Below are positions 1 to 11,704 of a DNA stretch of 64,000 nt, piece after piece. Numbering within the stretch: the first letter of the stretch is position 1; every line of letters starts with the position of its first letter. This DNA is from Hypericum androsaemum (Eukaryota; Streptophyta; Magnoliopsida; Malpighiales; Hypericaceae): positions 12,230,308-12,294,307 of the forward strand of contig OZ023184.1 of assembly GCA_963995505.1 (NCBI GenBank). The letters run 5' to 3'. Under the pieces are notes generated by a model. That model did not search any database, was not told the origin of the DNA, and saw only the letters and a program-made list of their open reading frames with translations. Made by a program: the position numbers and the translations under genes.

Positions 1-394
1 TGTTTAATCTGCGTGGATGGCCAAATTTTACGATACTTTCTGTAAGACGACGTTGAATCACCTTAAACATCTCCACCCATTCACGATAAAACTCTTTTCT
101 CTGTCTCATCTTCATCTTTTCTTGTTCATGTTCTTGAATTCTTGTATACCGAGAAACGAAACCTCGTACTTTGTATCAGAGTTATACAAAGTGATGGACA
201 GACGCTAAAAGATAATTTCAATCTGCATTAAATTATGAAAGGCGATAATTTGCCAAAATGAATACGATTTTATAATGGACCGAATCAGACTTTTTCCTAT
301 TAGTTAAATTTAAAATATAACCGAATGTCAATGAGAAATTTTAATCTGCGGATTAACACATCTGAAACTACAATATTTTTGGGTGGAAAGTTGT
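1..394. other. Intergenic, no gene seen
   Basis: AT-rich sequence. A 63-codon open frame at 17-208 is Phe/Leu/Ser-rich, has no recognisable domain and no sign of splicing context, so I do not call it a gene. Confidence 0.6.
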
Positions 395-1010
395 CAAATT
401 ACAAAGCAGTAATTTATACTAAAGTATACTGTCTTCTACGTATTAACTAAAGACTTTCATCAATATCATACTTATTTTCAATATATAAGTAAGTAAATAT
501 ATTTTTCATTTCTGAGTACATTTATCAAATACGAAGGCTTACTCTACGGGTCGAAATGTTCAAATATTCATAATCTGGTAGTTATTTGCCAGGAGAAAAT
601 CCAAACTCCATGGTCATTATTCATAAACTCATATTTAGGGAGAAAAGATCTTCTTCGTGAAGTTTATAAAATTGGATCGGTCAATTTCTTATTTCATTAT
701 TAAATAGAGTGTCCAATAACGGATGAACAGTTAAGCTTGTCTCAAATTTGGAGCTATCTAGCTACCGATGTAATGGGAGTATAATATGAAAGCGCGGATC
801 ACACACACATTTGCCCACCCATTAAGCTACAAAGTTGATTTGTTACAGGTGCCCATGATTCAATTTAAGATTTGATTTATATATTGATAATGACCTATTA
901 ATTATAAAATTCCTTTATGATTCTTCACTACTAGGTAAACTAAATGATTTAATAATATAATAGATGGTGGTAGATTTCTCCATTAAAGAAGGCTCTCTAC
1001 TTTAAAGATG
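395..1010. repeat. Segmental duplication, copy 1, part a
   Basis: This stretch can be aligned by eye with 28290-28507 joined to 34073-34500. Shared landmarks include GGCTTACTCTACGGGTC, AACTCATATTTAGGGAG and GAGCTATCTAGCTAC, in the same order and spacing. Copy 1 runs straight through the point where copy 2 carries a LINE, so it records the site before that insertion. No coding capacity is visible. Confidence 0.85.
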
Positions 1011-1449
1011 ACAATTTTTTTATAAATGAAATAAGGAAAAAATTGTTATAAGAACTCGATTCAGTGCTGCTGGGTCCAACAATACCAATTTGATAAGCGT
1101 ACATTAGACAAAAATGACGGCATATTATATTTTTGCTTGAAGTGCCATTGTTGTCTAATGTGTCGTTGTCTTTGCAAGAACACATAAGTATACAACAACA
1201 ATACATCAAGCAAGATTAACATATTAGCTTTCAAAAGAAAATACAATAACACATCAATTTTAACAACAAAACACAATGACACATCAGTTTTAAATGAAAA
1301 AAACACAAAGGCAACTTCGGCTACTTCAAACACTTCAGCACCAGCACCAACCTGGTTCCATTATTATAAGAAAATTACAAGAAATTATTAAACCAATCGA
1401 TGAGCTGGAGAAAACCACCAAAACTCACAGGAGGAGTCTCGAAACTCAC

Positions 1450-1695
1450 TTGACAACAGCCATGATGAGCCCGAAGACGGTGGCCTTGAGGCCCTTGTTG
1501 GTGATGTGGCAGAGCAAAGTGGAAACAACGAGCGACGAGGAGCATGAGGAGGGGGGCGATGACGAGGGCGACAGGCTCGTAGCGAGACAAGAACGCGTTG
1601 GCGGACTCCCTGAGGGCGAGCAGCGTGGTCGAGATGAAAGAAACAGACTCGCCGACGCTGGAGGAGAGAAATCGGAGGAAAGAGGTCGGCGACAA
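1450..1695 (-). pseudogene. Sphingosine-1-phosphate lyase-like first-exon fragment
   Basis: Read on the - strand, the sequence encodes LLALRESANAF, then LSRYEPVALVIAPLLMLLVAR. After a one-base frameshift it continues as HITNKGLKATVFGLIMAVVK, ending at a good splice donor (AA|GTGAGT, donor at 1449-1448). This matches the N-terminal membrane-anchor region of plant sphingosine-1-phosphate lyases (DPL1 type: a short lumenal part, a hydrophobic segment, then a 'KGLKA' stretch before the first intron). The intact enzyme is an ER-membrane PLP enzyme that cleaves long-chain base phosphates. Here there is no ATG in frame, the frame is broken, and none of the later exons with the PLP lysine is present. 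The block is GC-rich against AT-rich surroundings. It is probably a duplicated or captured 5' gene end. The family call is from memory of the N-terminus and is fairly but not fully secure. Confidence 0.6.
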
Positions 1696-1740
1696 GGGAC
1701 TGGTGCTCCAAGGAGTTTATGTTCCGTTCTCTTAGTAATA

Positions 1741-2495
1741 AGTCATTGATGTTTGAATAAATTAATTAATCGGAATAGTTTAGTATTGATTAGTCCTTCA
1801 TATTTACAAAATCATTTGATTAATCCTTCATTCCATATTTCGATCATTTTTCTGTCCATATATTTTTTTAAGTGCCAAAAATATTACTAAGCCTACCAAA
1901 AATTTGTCTTGCCAAAAAAGTGACAGCAAACCAGTGCCTTGGAAGTTTTATAATGGGCAAGTCTCAAGGGTAGCCGCATCCTAGAAAGCAATCAATCTGG
2001 TGATCAGCATGTGGGAGACGTCTTGCCAATTCGTATGAAGAGAATTTTCTCGAGAGGGCCGAGCTTCCCGTTGCATCTGGTTATCTGCATCATGATTTCA
2101 TTCGGCATTCGCCTTGAGTGTTATTTTTTTGGGCCCGTTATTTTTCTGGATGTTAGCTCCTTGACTTGTCCCAATTTCTTGCTCACTTGATACTTCCTCA
2201 CAGCTTCACAATGGGCCAAACTTGCTCTGGTCAAGGGCCCATGTCCAGTTTGGACCCGTCCATGTTGGCTCCTGCATCAGTGGGCCCATTTGATGTTCTC
2301 CTTTTTTACCGATGCCTGGGCCCGTATGTGCTATAAATATAAAAAAAATAAGACGACGTCTACATAAAAGATCGAGAATATCCAATCTATTACAATGTTG
2401 CCCAAACGCCGATTTTTATACGCACCAAGGTCGTCTCCCAATTTCAAACATCGATATGTCTTCATTTTGTTGTGGTATATATTTATTGAATATTT
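1741..2495. other. Intergenic, no gene seen
   Basis: Mixed-composition sequence with several GGGCCC-type words (about 2130-2330), as seen in plant promoters and transposon remnants. No frame over 70 codons with a recognisable product. Confidence 0.5.
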
Positions 2496-2499
2496 TTTC

Positions 2500-2715
2500 C
2501 CAAATAGAACACAAACATTGATGAAGAATTGTACTCAACTTGTATGTAATATCTATTTACTTATTTATGCTCATTTATAATTTTCTGTGAATTGTATAAA
2601 TATTCAATTTGAAAGAAAATTTTTTATTTAAAAATTGGAAAACGGAAAGTTGAAAATATGTAATAGTAATTCCCTGAATCGAATCGAGGTTTTGAGAGAC
2701 TGAAATAAGTATTTT
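2500..2715. repeat. Segmental duplication, copy 1, part b
   Basis: Aligns by eye with 34690-34870: AAGAATTGTA, then ATTTACTTA, ATAATTTTCTGTGA, ATTCAATTTG and TCCC(T/G)GAA(T/G)CGAATCGA, in order. It continues the duplication begun at 395-1010; the sequence between parts a and b differs between the copies. Confidence 0.75.
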
Positions 2716-2877
2716 TTTGGGATAAAGACACTTTATTATTCTGTTTTATGTGAAATAGATACTTTGTATCTTTTGTTATGAAAACACTCATTTTTGTATC
2801 ATGTGTTATGTAAAATAGATACTTAGAACCTTTTTTTGTATAAGTTTTGACTTTCGTTGACGTGACAATGATGACAT

Positions 2878-3323
2878 TGTTGGATTAATTAACCTTAATC
2901 AATATTCCAAGATCTCATGTACATTATCAAGACAAAACTGAATACGGAAGCATACCAGAATCCATAGCGCAGCTCTGATCCAGGAAGACGGGTTGGCCTT
3001 CCAGGTTACGACAAACCTTGAGAGAATTCCTTCAGCTTTCTCTCACCTAAACTCAATGGGAAGTGTAGTGTGGCGGTGTTGTCTAACCCGGGGACCAAGA
3101 CCCTCCTTTTATAGGGAAAACCCATATTTGGTAAATTGCCATTTTGTCCATAACAAAACAAGCAATTAACTTAATGTCTCTACACATTAAAGGTCCGCAC
3201 CCTACTAGATACATTAAAGCCCGAATACTTACTTGATCACTTTCAAGTGGGCTCAACCGAATATGACAACCCATTATATGATTATTTCACATATAAGCCC
3301 AATGTTGGATTAAGGATCCAACA
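2878..3323 (-). repeat. Copia 1, 3' LTR
   Basis: A 446-bp repeat beginning TGTTGGATTAATTAACC and ending GGATCCAACA in + reading, nearly identical to 9126-9559. The - strand purine tract AAGTGGGAGAT abuts it at 3324-3334, which marks it as the 3' LTR. Confidence 0.95.
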
Positions 3324-3795
3324 ATCTCCCACTTGGGCTATATGTGCAACCTTATAATCATATAACAGATACCTTATTAAGCTCATATTGCTGTCATTAC
3401 TGAAATGCATCTATAACCAATGTCGTCCATCAATCATATCAACATAGGATCAAAGAAGCCTTTGTTACATTCATTTTCGTAACTCGACCCAACAATGGTC
3501 ACAATGCGATATAATTGAATGAGATAGATTATGATGTGGATGTGTAGCATGGAAATTTCATGTAATGTGATCTAAACATGTCTATTTCCAACTAGTCCAA
3601 CCTTAAAACTTTAGTGAGATCAACCAAACAAAATCAGAGTATAGATAAAACTTCAAAATATATTTCTGCAGAAAATAACCTCATAATATCCATAAACTGA
3701 AATAACCAAAACATATCCATCAGAACATCCAAATGACAAACTCCCATTGAAACTAAATATCCTCAATGAATATGACACCCATACGAGCTGTATGC

Positions 3796-6553
3796 TCATG
3801 AAACACCTTGGGTGCCCTTTGTAAGCGGATCCGCAATCATGGAATTTGTCCCAATATGTTCTATAGACAACTGACCATCCTAAATTCTTTCTTTAACAAC
3901 TAGGAACTTGATATCTATATGCTTTGACTTTATAGAGCTCCTATTGTTATTAGAATACATGACTGTAGACTTGTTGTCACAAAATAGTTTGAGAGGTTTT
4001 TTTATGCCTCCCACTATTCGCAGTCCCGTGACAAAGTTTCGCAGCCACATTCCTTGACTAGATGCCTCATTACATGCTATGAATTCTGCTGCCATGGTAG
4101 AGGATGCTATAATTGACTGTTTAGCACTCTTCCAGGAGACTACTCCTCCAGCAAGCAGAAAGACATAACCAGATGTGGATTTCTTGCTATCTTGGCATCC
4201 AGCATAATCTGAGTCAGAGTATCCAACGATCTCAAGTTGATCTGACTTCCTATATGTGAGCATGTACCCTTTTGTTCTTTGTAAGTACCTCATGACTCTT
4301 TTGACTGCTTTCCAATGATCTAATCCTGGATTACTCAAATATATTCCCAACATTCCTATAATGTACGCAATGTCAGGACGCGTACAAACTTGAGCATACA
4401 TCAAACTTCCAACTGCTGAAGCATACGGAAATTGATGCATTTCTTCTTTCTCTAAAGCATTCTTAGGACACTGTTCGAGACTAAACTTGTCTCCCTTAGC
4501 CACAGGGGTATCACCCGGTCTGTAATCTTGTATGCCATATCTCTTAAGAACCTTTTCAATATAGGCCTTTTGTGATAATCCAAGAATACATCGAGAACGA
4601 TCTCGGTATATCTGGATTCCTAAAATAAAAGAAGCATCACCAAGATCTTTCATCTCAAAATTCTTAGCTAGAAATCTCTTTGTGTCATGCAAAATATCAA
4701 TATCGTTGCTGGCAAGCAAGACGTCATCCACATACAAAACCAGGAAAATATGTTTGCTCCCACAGAACTTATGGTATATACATTCATCAACCAAATTCAT
4801 CTTAAAACCATAAGAGCTGATTACTTGATAAAACTTGAAATACCATTGTCGAGATGCTTGCTTAAGCCCATAGATTGATTTCTTAAGTTTGCAAACCATA
4901 GACTTTGGATCTCCAGAAACAAAGTTTTCTGGCTGTACCATATAGATAGTTTCCTCAATGTCGCCATTAAGAAAAGCTGTCTTAACATCCATCTGATGCA
5001 ACTCAAGATCAAAATGTGCCACTAATGCCATTATAACCCTAAAAGAGTCTTTCGAAGAAACTGGAGAGAAAGACTCTTTATAGTCAATGCCTTCTTTCTC
5101 TGTAAAACCCTTTGCAACAAGACGAGCCTTATATCTTTCTACATTACCCTTCGAATCCCGCTTGATTTTAAATATCTATTTACAACCAATAGGTTTCGTT
5201 CCTTCAGGCAATGAGAAAAGATCCCAAACGTCATTGTCCTTCATGGATTTCATCTCTTCATTCATGGCATTTATCCACTCTAGAGATCCAGAACTTTTCA
5301 TGGCTTTTCCGAAGTTGATTGGATCATCTTCCTTTATGCCAATGTCAAACTCATGTTCATGGAGAAATACGAGATAATCATCTGACAATGCATTCCTCCT
5401 TTCTCTAGTGGATCTCCTTAATGGCATAGGTTCTTGAGGTGGTAGAGCTTGTTCATCAGGAATGATTACCTCACTTTGAATGGGAGGTTGTTCGACATTC
5501 TCCTCTTGAGGTTCTGTATTTCTTTCTTGAGCAATGACAGGTAATAAAACCTGCACATTGTCACAAGGAATATTAGGAATCGTGCTTGATTCCTCCTCAA
5601 AAGAAATGTCTCTTACTTGATCTTCCCCCCAAAGCTCAACATCCTCAAAGAACCGGGCATTTTCTGACTCAAAAATTGATCTAGATGTGGGATCGTAGAA
5701 CTTATAACCCCTGGATCTTTCAGAGTAACCAATAAAGTATCAACTAACCGTCCTTGAGTTCAGTTTCTTTTCATTTGGCCTGTAAGGCCTTGCCTCAGCT
5801 GGACATCCCCAAATATGAAAATGGTTCAAACTAGGTGGTTGGCCTATCCATATTTCATATGGGGTTTTGGTTGTTGCCTTAGTTGGAACTCTGTTCAGAA
5901 TATATGCTGCAGTCTTAAGTGCCTCTCCCCAAAGCAATTCAGGTAAGGTGGAGTGAGAAATCATACTCCTTACCATGTCCTTAAGCGTTCTATTTCGTCT
6001 TTCAGCAACACCATTCATGGCAGGTGAGCCAGGCATGGTGTACTGTGGGACGATACCGCATTCCTCTAGGAATCTAGCAAATGGTCCTGGACGTTGTTCA
6101 CCCGAACCATCATATCTACCATAGTATTCATCACCACGGTCAGATCTGACGCTTTTAATCCTTTTGCCTAGTTGATTTTCAACTTCGGCTTTAAAACTTT
6201 TGAACACATCCAATGACTGTGACTTTTCACTTATCAGATATATATAGCCATACCTTGAAAAATCATCTGTGAATGTTATAAAGTATTGTTGACCATTCCA
6301 AGCTGCCGTTGGAAATGGCCCACATATATCTGTATGGATTAAATCCAAAACATCCACAGCTCTGATGGGTTATCTTTCCCATTATACAATTAATACAAAT
6401 GTCAAAATCTGCATAATTTAAAGGGTCTAAAATTTCGTTTGACACTAATCTTTCTATCCTCTTTCGAGAGATATGACCTAACCTTTTGTGCCATAGCGAA
6501 GCCGAATTCTCATTTGTCAGCTTTCGCTTATGAGGTCGTGTACTTAATTCCAA
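3796..6553 (-). pseudogene. Copia 1 pol (integrase, reverse transcriptase, RNase H)
   Basis: The GAG-pre-integrase part (6553-6360) holds LWHKRLGHIS and CINCIMGK. A one-base shift follows near 6360. Integrase then runs 6357-5740 with the three acidic residues in [19 protein letters not shown] and [13 protein letters not shown] follows with KTAFLNGDIEE, YGLKQASRQW and the catalytic LYVDDVLL (within 5031-3880). RNase H and its tail run to a TGA at 3796-3798, ending in ADPLTKG. Within this one frame there are stops at about 5740 (TGA in place of a sense codon before YFIGYSE), about 5175 (TAG for Trp in K-W-IFK) and 3880-3882 (TAG for Gln). The gene is dead but recent: catalytic motifs are all preserved. 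Confidence 0.95.
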
Positions 6554-6562
6554 GGACTGGTT

Positions 6563-7780
6563 TTATGAAGTGATTGTATCAATTGAATATAGATTATCAT
6601 AAACTGACAAAGACCCAGAACTAAATAAATTTGAATCATGAAACAAACTAAATTTTCTATTCCCGAAAGAGCAAGAATAACCAGATTTGTCTAATGCGGG
6701 AATAGAAATCAAGTTCTGCCTAAATGACGGCACCACAAATATTTCCAAAAGATCCAAATAGTACCCAGTCTTTAATAATAATCTAAAAGTCCCTATCACT
6801 TCAACCTCAGCTGAATTGCCATCGCCCACATAAATGAGTCTTTCAGCATCACTTAGCTTTCGGCAATTCAGGCAACCCTGCATAGATACACTTACGTGAG
6901 TAGTAGCACCAGAGTCTACCCACCAAGTGTATCCAGGCACCGAAGATAAATTTACTGTAGTACAACCCAAGTTAAGAAACATACCCTTCTTAGCACGCCA
7001 AGCGTGATAATTAGTGCACTGCTTCTTCATGTGTCCTTCAGCTCCACAAAGGAAACAACCTTTGCCATCAGCTTTCTTTTGTTGTTTCTTTTCTGGTGTT
7101 GTATCTGCAGCATCCTTTTTCCTTTTCTTGCCTTTGTCCTTACGGGTAAAAGCAACATTAGCAACATTAGCAAAATTTGTCTTGTCTAACTTCATCCTTT
7201 CCTCTTCCTGACAGTTATAGCTCACCTTAAATTGACTAAACTGTGCCGGAAGAGATATTAAAACCAGATAAACCAACAAGTCTTGAGAGATTTCAAGCTT
7301 GAGGGCTTTCAGCTTTGAAGTTAAATGAGACATCTCCATGATGTACTCCCTGATGTTGCCTTTACCCTTGTACCTCATTGAAATAAGGTTTGTCAAGAGC
7401 GTACCAATTTCAGCTTTTTCATTCTCGACAAACTTTGTCTCAATATCGGCAAGAAATTCCTTAACCGTCAGAATTTTTTCTGACGTAGTGTCTCTAAATA
7501 CCTCAGGAATGGTTTTCTTTATGATCATCATGCACATTCTGTTTGACCGCTCCCACTTTTCTATCTCCCTCTTATGTTTAGAGGTACTCTCAGCTGTCAA
7601 AGCTGTAGGGCAGTCGGTCCTTATACCAAAATCCAAGTCCATAACACCAAGAATTATAAGTATGTTCTCCTTCCAGGACTTGAAATTTGTGCCATTCAGC
7701 ATGGGGATCAAATTAATGTTGGCAGAAATATTCGCAGGATTAGACATAGCTGAATCAGAGAACATAGAAAAAACAAACAA
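6563..7780 (-). pseudogene. Copia 1 gag and protease, open frame
   Basis: A 405-codon frame. It has a gag (UBN2-type) region with LNGTNFKSWKENI near the start, a zinc knuckle CFLCGAEGHMKKQC with the full CX2CX4HX4C spacing, and a retroviral-type protease site WWVDSGATTHVS. The frame ends in a TAA just before GAG-pre-integrase, and the downstream part continues in the same frame, so the stop is a mutation rather than a natural gag/pol boundary. Gag packages the element RNA; the protease would cut the polyprotein. Confidence 0.93.
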
Positions 7781-7799
7781 AATTGGCTCACATTAGTCT

Positions 7800-9110
7800 T
7801 AATCCTGAAAACTTAATAAATTCAAATAAAGTAATATACCATTTCAAGACATCGAACACTCCATTAATATTTTATCTTTGGACAAAATAATAACTTGTAA
7901 GTGATATCTTGTTGCAGTAATCGAACGTTGACAATAAAGACATGTCAAATAATAAACCTTCCTTTGGGCCGATTCATTATTTACATGCAAAACCAAAGAT
8001 TATCACATGTTCATCACCACGCTAGTATACGCAAGTCACCAGTAAATATTTATCTTCCTTTGGGCCGATAAATATTTATAAAAGCTGCATATACACAACC
8101 CTTTGTATTTTATCACAAAATAATTTTCACAATAGAGGTCACTTTGGCGACATGTTGTGTTAATCAATCCGTTTAAAAATACATATAACAACTTTTAATT
8201 TGAATTTTAATATTACATATTCAGGGACACTTTTGCAATTTCTGAATTAATTGAGGGATCAAAATGTAATTTGCCCAAAACCCGAACATTACAGAAACAT
8301 CCGAGGACCAAACTGTAATTTCCAAAAAATTCCAAGGACCAAACTATAATTTTCCATAAGTGCAAATTTACAAAGAAGTCCCCATAATTATCGAAGGACC
8401 AAATTGCAATTTTACGATTAATCTAGGTACTATACCGTAATTAACCTTCTAGATCAAAATTGCAGAAATGCCCCAGGGGCATATTTTCAATTTCCGATTT
8501 CATGAAATTGCACTTTGACCCCTAAAGAACTTCTAATTCACAACATCCGGTCCCTGGGATAATTGCAGATTAGTCCCCCAACCACCGTCGACTATCGAAG
8601 CATCGCCGGTCGACACCGCCAGTGCCAAAGTGTAGATCGGGACCTGGCGAGCACGCTGATGGTCTCCGATCACCGGATTTTCGCGCGTGACGGCCGAAAT
8701 CGGGCGAAGAAGCTTTCAACCCCAAAAACTGTCGCCGAAGCTTTAAACTCTTCGATCTCTTCGTCAAAGCAACACCGGTCGACAACACCGGTACCACGAC
8801 ATCGCTCGCGATGAGACGAGTATGTCGGTGGTCTCCAATCTACGATTGGTGGCGGGAGGCGCCCACGATCGTCAAGCCGTCGGCGAACCTTGACGACCGC
8901 GCCGCAATCCCGTCGATCTGGCTATCACCGCTGGTACCACTATGATGCCGGCGCTGAGACGAGCTCGTTGGTTGTACCCGGAGCTCGTGGATCGACGCGT
9001 TAATGTCGCGAACATCGTTCACGACGTCGATCGCGATCCGTTCCCAAAATTTTTTTTTAATTAACTGGAACAGATCTGAATCCGAAAAATCTTAACAATC
9101 TAACATGAGA
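7800..9110 (-). other. Copia 1 untranslated leader
   Basis: 1.3 kb between primer site and gag. It contains a GC-rich block (8563-9030) with short open frames on both strands and no domain. A phrase like AGGACCAAACTGTAATTT recurs with changes near 8310, 8335 and 8393. Long leaders with such blocks are usual in plant copia elements. I see no gene here. Confidence 0.7.
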
Positions 9111-9123
9111 GGCTCTAATACCA
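9111..9123 (-). other. Copia 1 primer binding site
   Basis: On the - strand TGGTATTAGAGCC starts two bases inside the 5' LTR. It differs by one base from the initiator-Met tRNA complement (TGGTATCAGAGC) used by most plant copia elements. Confidence 0.9.
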
Positions 9124-9125
9124 CT

Positions 9126-9559
9126 TGTTGGATTAATTAACCTTAATCCATATCCCAGGATCTCATGTAAATTATCAAGACAAAACTAAATACGGAAGCA
9201 TACCTGAATCCATAGTGCAGCTCTGATCCAGGAAGACGGGTTCGCCTTCCAGGTTATGACAAACCTTGAGAGAATTCCTTCAGCTTTCTCTCACCTAAAC
9301 TCAATGGGAAGTGTAGTGTGGCGGTGTTGTCTAACCCGGGGACCAAGACCCTCCTTATATAGTTTGGTAAATTACCGTTTTGCCCATAACAAAACAAGCA
9401 ATTAACTTAATGTCTCTACACATTAAAGGTCCGCACCCTCCTAGATACATTAAAACCCGAATATTTACTTGATCACTTTCAAGTGAGCTCAACCGAATAT
9501 GACAACCCATTATATGATTATTTCACATATAAGTCCAATGTTGGATTAAGGATCCAACA
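9126..9559 (-). repeat. Copia 1, 5' LTR
   Basis: A 434-bp partner of 2878-3323, with the same TGTTGG...CCAACA ends. It is about 12 bp shorter because of a small deletion near 9358. It adjoins the primer site, so it is the 5' LTR of a - strand element. Confidence 0.95.
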
Positions 9560-10429
9560 GACATGTCTTTAACTTGGTGAAATGACACAAATAAATGACG
9601 TGTCAAATAATATTACTAAAAATTAAAAAAATATCCTCATGCTACAAATTTAAAAAGAATTAATTTCAAATCGGTGCCATCAAAGTATTAATTTTGGCAA
9701 GACTTGTAACATCGTGAATTAAATGGTCTCAGAAATATTATAATATACAATGAAAAAACATGCATGAATATATACACACACACATAATCATCGCGCCAAC
9801 GAATATTTTGCACGGCGATATAATACTGATTTGGCACGTGGAATCAAAATCCCACACTATTAATTTTAATAGTTGTATTTTTAATGTGATATTGCACCAG
9901 ATTCTTGCCAGCTTATTGTGCGGTCATTACAACCAAAGTAAGAACGTGTTGTGTGGTCATTAATTATTGGTCTAAATTCTTATCTAATGAAGCATCAAAT
10001 CGGCTACTGACTTAGTAACTGGATGACAGAGGCCTCCAATATCATGGGCAAAAAAATTAATTTCAAATCGGTGCCATGAGGGTATTAATTTGAAATTAAT
10101 TTTTTAAAATTTTTAGCATGAGGGTATTTTTTGTAATATGACTTGACACGTCATTTATTCGTGCCATGTCAGCAAGTTGAAGTCACATTATTATTGTCAT
10201 ATCAAGAAAAATCAAAGTTTATATAAAAATAGGATCTTAAGTATTTATTTCACATAACATATAATACTAAAGTGAGTGATTCAATAACAAATACTATAAA
10301 GTATCTATCTATTTCACATGACACCAAGTGTTATCGAAAGTGTCTTGATAAAACGGATCGAAGAGGAGAACCTCCAAAGATTTATCTGTTGGATCGGAAA
10401 ACCAAAGCCCAATATAACTTTGGACACTC

Positions 10430-10560
10430 CATTATTTACAACTCTTTCTAGATGGACGAAGGAATAAAGATCATTCCTTCTAGCCATGGACCGTACTTTA
10501 GATGCATTGGGCCTCAATTAGTATCAGGTCACCGGTTACGTCAGGCCCATTAACACATTT
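10430..10560. repeat. Segmental duplication, copy 1, part c
   Basis: Aligns with 35215-35310: CTCTTTCTAGATGGAC / CTCTTTCCAGGTGGAC, TTTAGATG(C/A)ATTGGGCCT, AATTAGTATCAGG and GGCCCAT. In copy 2 this lies about 350 bp from part b. In copy 1 the inverted-repeat element and copia 1 separate them. Confidence 0.75.
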
Positions 10561-11096
10561 TTTTTATAAATTCTAAAAAACTTCAACAAGCTGAGATGTA
10601 ATCAATTGTAGAAAGATTGTTATATCTTTATTCAAAATTTTGAGTTCCAACCGAGGATAGTTATAATAAAATTACAGTTTAGAGAACTTTGCCTTTTTTA
10701 TGCCTTTTTTTCTGACTGTTTAATCCAGTGAATTTAGATATCGATATATTTGATCTATTTTTCTTCCAACGGAGAAGTCAAACATAGAATAACCTTAAAA
10801 ACGAATCTGAATTAATTAAAACGATAGTGGATTGCCCTCCTCAAAAGGGACTTAACATGCGCTACACTAGAGTGTGTCGCAACTCGAGAGACCGATCCCT
10901 CCTCAAAAGGGACTTAACATGCAAGAGAAGGAACAAGCATGTGATGCTACCAGTTGACTTCTGATTCAACAAAAGCATTTAGAATCCAAGTTATATTAAC
11001 GTAAGCCTCCAAAAAGTGCTAAAGCTCCGTAACCAATTCAGATTATCTCCCAAAATACCCTTAAAACCTCAGCAAGCCTGAAGTATTCCGAAGGAC
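10561..11096. repeat. Intergenic with a 26-bp direct repeat
   Basis: 10835-10860 and 10897-10922 are identical 26-mers beginning CCCTCCTCAAAAGGG and ending TTAACATGC, 62 bp apart. Nothing else is recognised; no gene. Confidence 0.7.
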
Positions 11097-11101
11097 ACTT
11101 G

Positions 11102-11679
11102 TGTTGGATATTTTCAAAATAGCATAAATTTTGACTCGTTTATGTATTTTGTTATTATAATATATTTTCAGAATTTGAATTTCACGATCTACAGTTTTCC
11201 AGCTTGTCTGTAAAATTCCGAAAATTTTCACGCCCGTGGCCTTTGTTTCATTTTGAAATTGGTGTCCCTTGAGTTTAAACTCAAGGGAAGTGACCCTCCC
11301 ATTAGCCACTTTTGTGAATTATTCCAGGAACTTCTTGGGTGATGAAATGACATCACTTGGTGGTGCCAATCTCTATAAATAGCAGATTTTATTTCCTATT
11401 TATTTAATCCAACTTCTAATCAATCCAACCTTCATTTTCTCTCTAAGCATCATCAGATTTTTCTCATAGTGTATTCTTGGTCGGGTCAAGGTAGTACAAT
11501 CATTGAACTCGACGACGGTGTGAGGCTTTATTGTATCATGACGACAAAAGTTCATCGACTCGTTGTACTCGCGAATTATCCGGAGGGTCGAACTATTTGT
11601 TTAAAATAATTCTTAAAAGATCCTTGAAGTCGGAGATACCAAAATTATTCTTTCATCCTCTAACCCACATTTTCCAACA
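11102..11679 (+). repeat. Copia 2, 5' LTR
   Basis: 578 bp, matching 16158-16756 but lacking about 20 bp (a GGAGGGAAAGGCCACGCCC-like stretch kept in the 3' copy). A TATA-like CTATAAATAG at about 11370 is present in both LTRs and is the likely promoter. Confidence 0.94.
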
Positions 11680-11704
11680 ATTTTCAAACAATTATTTCGA
11701 CACA

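Larger units (their letters stand above)
2878..9559 (-). mobile_element. Ty1/copia retrotransposon 1 (complete structure, decayed)
   Basis: A 6.7 kb element with two LTRs (2878-3323 and 9126-9559), each TG...CA, flanked by the 5-bp duplication GACAT at 2873-2877 and 9560-9564. On the - strand the order is 5' LTR, initiator-tRNA-Met-like primer site, long leader, gag, protease, integrase, RT, RNase H, purine tract, 3' LTR. Integrase precedes RT, which defines the copia superfamily. LTR divergence is visible but modest. The reading frame has a frameshift and several stops, so it cannot move by itself. It landed in the left arm of an inverted-repeat element. Confidence 0.97.
2735..10320. mobile_element. 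Inverted-repeat (MITE/foldback-like) element split by copia 1
   Basis: The left arm is 2735-2877 joined to 9565-9670 and the right arm is about 10050-10320. They are imperfect inverted repeats of roughly 250 bp: GTGAAATAGATACTTTGTA..., AAATAGATACTTAGAACC, AATAAATGACGTGTCAA and ACCCTCATGC-type words recur in reverse complement. The central part is under 400 bp and non-coding. The copia element at 2878-9559 sits inside the left arm. Without the copia insert the element is about 900 bp. The outer ends are approximate and I could not fix a target duplication. Confidence 0.6.

Noticed and set aside
1294..1749. 151-codon plus-strand frame rich in Glu and Arg
   Set aside because: It is antisense to the lyase-like exon fragment; its composition reflects the complement of a GC-rich coding strand.
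7004..7796. Plus-strand open frames of 61-152 codons
   Set aside because: They are antisense to the copia 1 gag and have no domain.
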